From positions 2,976,001 through 3,040,000 of the forward strand of contig CM031556.1 of the NCBI GenBank assembly GCA_018466975.1: 64,000 nucleotides of DNA, written 5' to 3'. Shown piece after piece: positions 54,210 through 64,000 of the stretch (position 1 is the first letter of the stretch; every line of letters starts with the position of its first letter). The DNA is from Sparassis latifolia (taxonomy: Eukaryota; Basidiomycota; Agaricomycetes; Polyporales; Sparassidaceae). Both the position numbers and the translations under genes were made by a program. The notes below the pieces were generated by a model that searched no databases, was not told the DNA's origin, and saw nothing but the letters and a program-made list of their open reading frames with translations.

Positions 54210-55396
54210 CTAAATAGGGTCTACAGCACTAGCGTCTACAGTACTTCCTTTACCCGCGTCATCGTCTATATTGTTCTTCCAAATAGCGTACAGCTTCCGC
54301 CTGTTCGAATCCCGCGTGTCCTGCTCACTTGCAATGTCAAACATGTGCTTCAATAATGCCTTCTTCAGCTCTAGTCGGCCTATAGCACCCTCCATCTTGG
54401 GATCTATGGTGCACGCGTTCGCAATCAAATTCGGGTATGTGGGCATTGAGAGGCGCGGTCGTTTGGGTCTCGGAAGTTCGTCGTCATCGCGTGCAGACGT
54501 CAAAGCTCCGAAGAGAGGATCGAGTAGAGCGGAATGGATACGTTGGTAGGTCGATTTCGTTGGTGTGCGTGCGGCGAGTGTGAAGAATGGTGCGAGCAGG
54601 AACGACAGTGGTACCGGAAGCTTAGGTTCATCTGTAGAATTTCCGAGTGCTTTGTCAAGCTCCTCCACGTAGATGTCCGCCAGGTGATATGAGAGACTTG
54701 CGGGCACTCGTGCATCATCGGGACTGAGGCAAACAAACGTCTTAGCATTCATGTATGGCATAGAGCGGACATACGTACCACAGAGGTCCACTACGACCAG
54801 TCAGGATCGAGTTGTATTCGTCGCAAGCAGCTTGATCCCACTCCGTTCGCATGAGCAGTCTGAACGACGCGTTTACGAACCTCCGAATGAGCATGTAATA
54901 TTTGTCAATCCTGCTCCACCGGTCAGTTGCGCAGGTTGAGCGGGTACTAGACTATGCACTAACCGTAGGCGATCGATGGAATTCCAGTCGCGTACCGTGG
55001 CTTCCCAGAAGCCGCGGAGGAACGCGAGCGAGGAGGTCGTCGTAGATATTTTCAGGAGGATTTCGGCAAGTTCGCTTGCCAGTGCTTGTTGTACCAACGG
55101 TTTGTCTGACATCCAGAAACCTACAAACAATCACGGTCAATCTGGTGGCTAGAGCCAGGTCTATGAAACGCGCAGTAGAAGATTCCTTTCCACAGCTTGG
55201 TCATCCCGGGTTTATCCAAGGCATCTCGAGTAGGGTTAGAGAGAAAGATGGTCAAATTTTTGATCGCCTTGTCTCTGGTCTTCTTGTCTTGAAACGCATG
55301 AGCTTTCTAAGGCATATTCTGTGTTGAGGACATACCTGTGGATGCAAAATACTTTCCCAATGGAAGAGTGTCCGCAGATGTAGATGCAGTAGACAT
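54210..55396 (-). CDS. rrp1: Rrp1/Nop52 pre-rRNA processing protein
   Basis: Nucleolar protein for 60S subunit maturation. ATG 55396 gives MSTASTSADTLPLGKYFAST. The next exon reads AHAFQDKKTRDKAIKNL, TIFLSNPTRDALDKPGMTKL and WKGIFYC, then FWMSDKPLVQQALASELAEI and FLRGFWEATVRDWNSIDRLR, the Nop52 core (FW.SDKP..Q..L; W..IDR.R). IDKYYMLIRRFVNASFRLLM, after a short intron, is the next conserved block. The C-terminal exon covers VPASLSYHLADIYVEELDKA, VPLSFLLAPFFTLAARTPTK and a lysine-rich tail ending ASAVDPI. About five introns. Divergent from the uraH gene across about 240 bp. Confidence 0.9.
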
Positions 55397-55635
55397 AATG
55401 TCCTCTGGCGACGTCGCGATCAGAGCCTACTGGGTGTGTGTAGGGCAAAACTGGGGAAGGAAGCGCCGAGAATTTTGGGAAGTACACGTGACAAGGTACA
55501 CCTCAGAGTGTGATGTGACGTAGGAGTGTGACAATCGCGTCGCGATATCACAACAGACACTGACGTTCGGTATTCAAATTGGCTTTACGCATCAACCACC
55601 ATCTCAGAAAGCTCGCTTTGAACTACCATTGAATC

Positions 55636-56172
55636 ATGTCCAAGTCACCAATAACTTGCCACGGTACGCCTTTTATCTCCTCAGAGGCTCGATTCTAGCA
55701 GGCGAACATACCACATTATACCCAGTTCTCGACTCCTCTATTGGAAAACCGGCCGCAGGAATTCATGTACGGATTCAGGAGTACCACGAAGTAGGCAGCG
55801 ATGCCGCTGTCTTTGAGCCCTATGCTGAGGGGTAGGCATCCACAATACCGCTATGCCTCTCCTCGCAGGATTTGAGAATATTCGAGCAGGGTGACAGACG
55901 CGGACGGGCGGTGCATGCAGCTTTTCCCAAAAAGCGGTGATGAGCTACCGCAAGGCAAGTTGTACAAGGTCGTGTTCAAGACGAAAGAATATTTCGAAAA
56001 TACCGGGCGCAAATGTTTCTATCCTTGGGTGGAGGTACGTTCCTTCTTCTTGTCTCTCTTTTCAGTTGTAAATCGCGAATAGATAACCTTTGAACTCGCG
56101 AATCTGGACGAACACTATCATATTCCCCTTTTGATCAGTCCATACTCGTTCACCACGTACAGGGGAAGTTGA
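55636..56172 (+). CDS. uraH: 5-hydroxyisourate hydrolase (transthyretin-like)
   Basis: Ureide pathway enzyme that opens 5-hydroxyisourate made by urate oxidase; probably peroxisomal or cytosolic. ATG 55636 gives MSKSPITCH, spliced to VLDSSIGKPAAGIHVRIQEY. Later exons read FEPYAEG-VTDADGRCMQLF, LPQGKLYKVVFKTKEYFENT, FYPWVEITFELANLDEHYHI and PLLISPYSFTTYRGS. The active-site residues are all present: His in ITCHVLD, Arg in IHVRI, His in DEHYHIP, and the invariant C-terminal YRGS. Length is about 120 residues, as for the family. Three short introns. No peroxisomal PTS1 tripeptide is visible at the C-terminus. Confidence 0.92.
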
Positions 56173-56777
56173 GCTGGATCGGAACACGTTAGCTAGAGTG
56201 AGTACATCACGGATTGGGTATGTTCAATGGTGCCGTTGTGGGGCGTAATGATCTAAGACAGCTAGTACCTTTATCGGCTCAGTAATATCGATTCACATCC
56301 GCTCGCCCAAAGCTTCAGTTTCGAGCGCAGTACAGATGGCATGGCATGTATTGGGCACATATTCATGGAACGAAAATGTGAGTTACTATAGTTCGACTTC
56401 TACTCCCGTGTCTTTTAACAATCATAGCTGCGTGTTAGAGAATGACATTTGGCTTAAATGTGCTTTGAAAACTCTGTAGTCCATCTTCCAGGCTGTCGAG
56501 TATCGCTTTGGTTGACAAGCATGGCGTATTCCGATCTGCGCTTCATGCACATGGCCGCTTGTACTCGGCATCTCTCGATCATGGTCAATTGAATCCGAGC
56601 GACATCGGACCATGCTTCCACTGCCACTGAATGGTGCTGCTCGTTTGCGTAGCAAGGTACACTAAAAGCACATTGGGAGTTGCTTTCGTCTGAGGAGACG
56701 TTGTTGAAGACACAACAGATACATTAGCGGTTGTGAAGGCGATGCATAACATGCTCCAGCACATATAATTCTACAGT
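56173..56777. other. Intergenic, no gene recognised
   Basis: A few short open segments with splice-like ends are present, such as one reading SVISIHIRSPKASVSSAVQM at about 56280-56340, but no family match can be made. It may hold decayed sequence. Confidence 0.4.
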
Positions 56778-58024
56778 ATGTCTGTTATTATGGCGTCAAA
56801 GCCAGCTGTCCCTGACCGCAACTGGCGCTTCTGGGCCATATTCGTTGCGCTGACTTTCGCAGTACTCACGTGTGCGTTGGACACGGTGAGCTCAGCGACG
56901 CATCTTATGAGCGAGACACAGTGATATTCGATGAAAACTGTAGTGTCCACGGCCTTTCTGACAATCATTAATGATCTCAATGGCAGCCACTTCGTCTGGA
57001 TGGGCTCCGTGTACACTATGTCGGCGACCGTATGAACGTTTTAATCGCGGGCAGAAGTGGGTGTATTATTTGTCTTCGTCGCGCAATCCCTAACTTGACG
57101 TCAAGCCGCACAGGGTGTAGTGACCGGTGGCATTGCGGACGCACGCGCGTATGGAAACAGGGAAGGACATGCTCTCCCCGAGACGGACATGCACCAAACA
57201 AAACGTGCGGCATGTTCAACGGATTAATTGGCATGCAAGTATCACGCTGCTGAGTCTCGACCTATTTATTAAGTTATGTGCAGTGCGTGATTAATTGCTT
57301 CATGTTCTTAACTCCCCCCATTTCCAAGCCTGCAAAGGCGCGATTTCTATTAATCCGGCGTGTATTCCCTGGCCGGAGTCCCATGGGTACTGTGGTCGGC
57401 GCCGGCGTAGCCCCAGAGCTGGGCGGGTTGGGCCATCGTCATCGGCTCCACCTGGCTGTTGAGAACGCTGCAAGCTGACGCATAGCTCGGGAAGTCGATC
57501 GGATACGTTGTCCTGAGTGATGTCGGCATCGGTCTGGGCATTACGACGACATACTTCCCCGTCCTGGCGCCCCTGCCTGTGACGGCCCTCACACATGTGC
57601 TGATCTTCCTCGGATTTGCGAGGTCGTTTAGTGAGGTGAGTGTCATTTTAAAGTAGCGTCCGTCATTCTTCTCATACGGTGTTCATCCCGTTAGGTCTGG
57701 GGCATCACGCGCACGACCGGCGGGACAGTCCTGCAAGCCTGTATCTGCAAAGCGTCTAATTTGCCTACTCTATCGTCTCGCTCGCACCAAGCCTCAGCAA
57801 CGAGGTGCGTGTGGCTGGCCTTCACATCCAGCCTGTCTGTGGTTTGGGACGTGATCGGTGTGGGCTGCCTCGGATTGCTCCTGATGAAGCTTTTGCCGCT
57901 GCATACATACACTGACGACGACTGGGGCGTGCAGACCCTCAGCGGAGAGGTGGTCGATTGGGTAAGGGCAAGAAATCAGAACAAGGAGATGGGCGGAAGG
58001 TCGTCGTCGTTTATGCCAAAATAA
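56778..58024 (+). pseudogene. Decayed MFS transporter, central part deleted
   Basis: ATG 56778 starts MSVIMASKPAVPDRNWRFWA and IFVALTFAVLTCALDT. The next exon reads VSTAFLTIINDLNGSHFVWM and GSVYTMSAT, which match helices 1-2 of basidiomycete MFS drug transporters. Helices 3 to about 10 are absent. Sequence resumes near 57490 with a C-terminal part: SIGYVVLSDVGIGLGI, VWGITRTTGG-TVLQ, then SLSVVWDVIGVGCLGLLLMK, LLPLHTYTDDDWGV, the usual MFS tail. Between them lie frame breaks and unrelated-looking sequence. No complete transporter can be made, so it is a relic. Confidence 0.8.
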
Positions 58025-58371
58025 TGTCATGCAGAATGGACGCCGTCCGTACGCGCGCATAACTAAAGGTGTCGACAGCTGCGATTTGCCTGCAGGGAAT
58101 CGAAGGTATGACCTCCGAGATCAAGTATAAAGCCAGTTTAAAACTCTTGAACAGAAGACTTCGACGGAGTGTTGTTGACAGAACCTACAACACTTCGAAA
58201 GAGGTGTTCACGAGACACGCACTCAGCTTGATCAGCAAAGGCGATTGCTTCAGATAAAAGCACAACAAGAGAGATTACAGTCTATGCATGTGAGTGTGCA
58301 CTTCTCGCTTTCCTCCTACATTCATTTCGCTTCCGTTCCTTCCTACACTTGCTTCCAGCACAATTTTGGAT
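58025..58371. other. Convergent intergenic, no gene seen
   Basis: Lies between the MFS relic and the enolase 3' end. Nothing recognisable. Confidence 0.5.
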
Positions 58372-60106
<1,735 letters not shown>

Positions 60107-61529
60107 GGTTGTGGACAGAAAGGAGAGCAGAGATCGGTGTTGGCGTCGGGATTACGCCCAACCTTTTATACGTTCTGGTTCGGAGTTTCTCACGGCGGAC
60201 ACTAGCGTTCTTTCGATGGGATTCCGACGTTTTGCAAACTGGAAGGCGACATCATCGAAAGGTGCTACTTCGGCAGCTCCCTGCCGCACTCTCTGCCAAT
60301 GTCTGTTCCAGAGCACATCTGCTCTAGACGTCCTGCCCAGGCGCACTCGTGCTGCGCGAAGCCGCCTCATCGACCCGCACTCTGGCCTCTTCTCGCACCA
60401 CATGTCCGCGAGCCACATACAAAGCCGTCCAAGACACATCTTCGATGTCGCATGTACGACCTGCGCGCGATCAGTGACGGAAACGCGTCCTGACGCGACG
60501 GACCACTTTTGCCAACCCCAGACAACACCGATCTGCCAAGTCGCGCCACTGGAAGGCTGAGCAGCACACTCAGTTCGCCCGCCATATGTTTCTCCTGATA
60601 AGTGCAGCATGATCCGTGGAACCCCCCTTAGTTTCGCGAGAAACCATCAGGAATATGCGCGTCTCATTCAGAGTTTACCTGGAGGCAGGCCTGAGGCAGT
60701 CGCCGTGCCGTACTAGCGATTCTGTTGGTGCCAGCGTTTGCAGACGCGTCGCGTCGAGAGAGTGCCTATCAATGACGCACATCCGGACCTAGCGTGTAAC
60801 TCACTGATATGAAGGGGACTTGCACAGTAGTACCGCGCGGGTAGACGGGTTCCACGAGTCGCTGGGAGCCACGCTCGTGCGTCTGCCAGGGGAACATCGT
60901 TTGGCCGTGAACGACCTCCGTAGTCATAACTTGGTGCATGCCTCTCCACGAGGTACTGCAATCTACCAAGCTCGTCAGGGAACGCTCGTGCTCACATACC
61001 TGGCTTTTACCCACACCAACCAAGACTTCGAACTCGAAGTTCGTGAAGGACTGCGTCAGTGTGTAGGACAGAAGCAGCAAGCGGTGTGCCCGCCTCAACT
61101 CCCTCAACACGTCGACGTGCAGACAGAGAGCACACCGTAGAAACCACTTCGAGCAGCTGGGTTCGCGTATATAATCCAGCTCCCTCGGAGAGGACTCTTC
61201 AGGCCGCCTTTGCCAGTTTCGTGGGGAGTGAGAGGGTGACAGTAGAGTTGCATCTGCATGCCGCATACTTATATACAGTCACACAACAGTGCTTTGAACA
61301 AGGACCCATCGGACAAAAGGTTTTATGGACACAAGCGCAGCTGGTGCTTGAAGCTTGACTCTTGAGCGCTTGAGCCTGAAGGTCGAAATAAACTGACGTA
61401 ATCAAATAAGCGCCGTTATACCCAATTGGGCAACTAAGTCGGGCTGCTAAAGCACTTACTTTTTCCCGTCCTCCTCCACAGAGCAGCGTGCACAGTAGTT
61501 CGTATAGATCTGACTTCTCCTGGCCGATC
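60107..61529. other. Divergent intergenic between enolase and nog2
   Basis: 1.4 kb. It holds the enolase promoter and, at 61168-61178, GTATATAATCC, the same 11-mer as at the two U2 promoters. Open frames at 60820-61140 (plus) and 60769-61266 (minus) match no family I know and overlap each other. A small RNA gene or a TE remnant is possible, but I cannot support either. Confidence 0.4.
60162..60170 (-). promoter_or_regulatory. TATA box of enolase
   Basis: TATAAAAGG on the minus strand, 56 bp before the enolase ATG (60106), a canonical strong TATA. Confidence 0.6.
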
Positions 61530-63943
61530 ATGGCGCCCACCAAGAAGTCCCCATCGTCCTCCAAAACGCGTTCCTCGTCATCTCAAGCGGGCCTGCAAAA
61601 AGTCAAAGGCGAAAACTTCTACCGCAATGCGAAGGCGGTCGCCCGCCTCAAGATGCTCAGCGGCGGCAAGGCCGTGCGTGACAGGGACGGCAAGATTATT
61701 CAGGCCGCTGCGTTTCAGAAGGGCGAGGACGAGACGAAGCCCGGGCGCGTGCAGCCCGACCGCAGGTGGTTCGGTGAGTGCTGTGCGCGCGTTGTCCCCA
61801 GCGGACGCTGATGTGTATGCGTGTCCTAGGAAATACGAGGGTCATATCGCAGACTGCGCTCGACCATTTTCGTACGAGCCTCGCGGGGAAGCAGCATGAC
61901 CCGTACTCAGTGCTCCTCCGTCGGAACAAGCTGCCCATGGCGCTGCTCGACGACGCGGCGAATCCGAACCTGCGAAAAGTATGTTCTTTCGCTTTCTACC
62001 ATAAATGTGATCGTGCCAATCGCTATTACAGCGGTCACATATTGTGGAGACAGAGCCGTTCAAGGACACCTTTGGACCCAAGGCGCAGCGCAAGAAGCCC
62101 AGGCTGGACGTCGGGACGTTCGAAGAGCTTGGAAAGGTCGGTGAAACAGCGGAGGAAGAAGCCGCTCAGTCTGCATCTGGCACCGCGGAGGGGACGTCAG
62201 GTGCGTCCGTAATGATGCCATGTCGACAGCCTCCCCGCTGAATGTGCGCGGCACAGACCCGCTCACTTCGATAGCGGCGGACTTCCAGCCGACACACGCG
62301 GACCTCATCGAGCCCATCTACGCCAAAGGAACGTCCCGCCGGATATACGGCGAGCTCTATAAAGTCATCGACTCCTCAGACGTCGTCCTGCACATCCTTG
62401 ATGCGCGGGATCCGATGGGCACGCTCTGCGAATCGGTGCTGGAGTACATCAAAAAGGAGAAAGCACACAAGCAGGTCGTGTTGATCATCAACAAGTGCGA
62501 CCTCGTCCCCAACTGGGTCACGGTGAGTATATACGCTTCATTCCCATGCACAAATATCGATACCAAAATGATCTACAGGCTCGCTACATCCAGCACCTCA
62601 CGCCGCGATACCCCACGTTGGCCTTCCACGCGTCACCGAACCACTCCTTCGGCAAGGGCTCGCTCATCCAGCTCCTCCGCCAATTCTCACAACTGCACTC
62701 GGACAAGAAGCAGATCTCGGTCGGGTTCATTGGCTACCCGAACGTGGGTAAGAGCAGCGTCATCAACACGCTCAAAAGCGGCAAGGTCTGCAACGTCGCG
62801 CCCATCCCGGGAGAGACGAAAGTGCGTATCCTGCTCCCTTGAATTACTAGCCACCAATCGCCAACCTGAGCGCGCCCGCAGGTGTGGCAGTACATCACGC
62901 TAACCAAGCGCATCTACCTGATCGACTGCCCGGGCGTCGTCCCGACGTCCGCGAAGGACTCGCAGACCGCGACGGTGCTCAAGGGCGTCGTGCGTGTCGA
63001 GGCGCTCGCCTCGCCCTCGGAGCACATCCCCGAGCTCATGGCGCGCGTCAAGCCGATCTACCTCTCGCGCACATACGGCGTCCCGCTCCCAGATCCCTCC
63101 GATCCCGCGAGCGGGTGGGCGCCGGAGCAACTTCTCGACACCCTCGCGCGCATGAAGGGCCGCCTGCTCAAGGGCGGGGAGCCCGATTTGGAGGCGGTCG
63201 CGAAGATCGTGCTCAGCGACTGGGTCCGCGGGCGCATCCCGTTCTTTGTTCCTCCACCAGAGCGCTCCGAGGAGCTCAACCAAGCGGAGGCGAAGAAAGC
63301 GAAGAAGGCGGAGGCGAAGGGGAAGGCGCCCGCGGGCGCTTCGAAGGAGGCGATTGTGGGCGTGAAGCAGAACTTGGGCTCGATTATGCAGAAGAATACG
63401 TTTGTGGGCGATGATATCCGCCCGTTAGAACGGGAGGAGGCCGGAGTTGTTGCGGATGAGGAGGGGGTTGAGGTGGATGAGGCGCAGTTAAGCGATGAGG
63501 AAGAGGCCGGGGAAGAAGAAGAGACGTTGGACTGGAACGATGTCTTCAAGGGTGACAATCACGTGGATGCGGAAGAGGACGACGTGCCCACTGTGTTTAG
63601 CAAGTTAGAGAACGATGAGGTTGAGGATGCCTCGGCTTCCGAAGGTAAACAAGAATGTATTTCATCATGATGCAGGGCTGATTATCTATTGCAGAAGCAG
63701 AAGCAGAATCGGTTGACGACGCAGCTGAGCAGCCGAAGAAAGAAACTCGCATGAAGACCAACAAGGTATGCATCGTATCACCTGGATAATTTTGCTTCGA
63801 GCTGACTACCTGTGCAGCGCAAAGCGACGAACTTTTATTCCGCAACGAATGTCAAGAACAAGAACCGTCAAAAAGCCACACTGTTGAAGTCACTGCAAGG
63901 CGGGGAGAGGGGAGATGGTCGGAAACGGAGAAGGAAAACGTAG
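61530..63943 (+). CDS. nog2: Nucleolar GTPase Nog2 (circularly permuted, 60S assembly)
   Basis: ATG 61530 gives [20 protein letters not shown], then [20 protein letters not shown] and [20 protein letters not shown], conserved in Nog2/GNL2. The G motifs occur in permuted order: [15 protein letters not shown] (G4), [12 protein letters not shown] (G5), then GYPNVGKSS (G1), GETK (G2) and DCPGVVP (G3). The C-terminus is Lys/Glu-rich ([22 protein letters not shown] at the end), typical of nucleolar targeting. Nog2 marks a nuclear checkpoint of the pre-60S particle. One intron is only 29 nt (62201-62229). About seven introns. The gene is complete, with the stop at 63941-63943. Confidence 0.94.
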
Positions 63944-64000
63944 TTCGGTTGTCCCGCATTCCTGCCCTACCCGTCAATTGCAACCATTTGCGTTTTTACA

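Noticed and set aside
54300..54320. tRNA-like TTCGAATCC
   Set aside because: Lies within the rrp1 coding exon, and no cloverleaf can be drawn.
60820..61140. Plus-strand frame between enolase and nog2
   Set aside because: Overlaps an equally long minus-strand frame, with no match to any known family; coding status undecided, so not called.
61190..61240. Weak likeness to U5 snRNA (CTCTTCAG...CGCCTTT...CGTGG)
   Set aside because: The invariant U5 loop CGCCTTTTAC is not present and no Sm site follows at the right distance.

Overview
The window is nuclear DNA of a filamentous basidiomycete, most likely an Agaricomycete. Genes sit on both strands and are split by many short (about 50-60 nt) GT-AG introns. 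Families seen mainly in Agaricomycetes are present (DUF6533 seven-helix-like membrane proteins, kinase-fold accessory genes). Core eukaryotic genes are of fungal type: Sin3, Sho1, Pom152, Alg9, Dmc1, histone H4, enolase, Nog2. There are no operons, prokaryotic features or CRISPR arrays.

Layout. 0-4 kb is accessory: the 5' part of an NTF2/SnoaL-like gene, a tandem pair of kinase-fold genes and a dimeric alpha-beta barrel protein. 4.4-11.9 kb holds the meiotic recombinase dmc1 followed by a direct tandem duplication of about 2.8-3 kb. Each unit contains the first exons of dmc1 plus a divergent DUF6533-type membrane protein gene, so the second unit carries a dmc1 5' relic. 12-21 kb holds an F-box-like protein, a MYND zinc-finger protein with a C-terminal membrane anchor, a WBP11-like splicing protein, an RNF10-like RING ligase and the osmosensor Sho1. 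22-30.7 kb holds an unrecognised low-complexity protein, the Sin3 corepressor and a single-pass membrane protein with three PSAPP motifs. 31.2-39.4 kb is bounded by two U2 snRNA genes in inverted orientation inside 328-bp repeat arms; between them are an unrecognised Ser/Pro-rich protein, ALG9 and a third DUF6533-type gene. 39.7-47.8 kb holds histone H4, a tail-anchored thioredoxin, Pom152 and inorganic pyrophosphatase. 48-56.2 kb holds a GCP4-like gamma-tubulin complex subunit, a TBC-domain protein with a small DNA transposon (MITE) in one intron, a 66-residue membrane micro-protein, Rrp1/Nop52 and 5-hydroxyisourate hydrolase. 56.8-58 kb is a decayed MFS transporter. 58.4-64 kb holds enolase and the GTPase Nog2.

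Most genes are unrelated housekeeping functions: ribosome biogenesis and quality control (rrp1, nog2, RNF10-like), splicing (two U2 genes, WBP11-like), nuclear pore, N-glycosylation and glycolysis. The main structural novelties are the dmc1/DUF6533 tandem duplication, the inverted U2 pair, the intronic MITE and a 9-nt dmc1 microexon. Also notable are a TBC protein apparently lacking both catalytic fingers and apparent one-base losses in C/G runs that break sin3 and one kinase-like gene. No entirely new system was demonstrated; the best novelty candidates are flagged in the findings.
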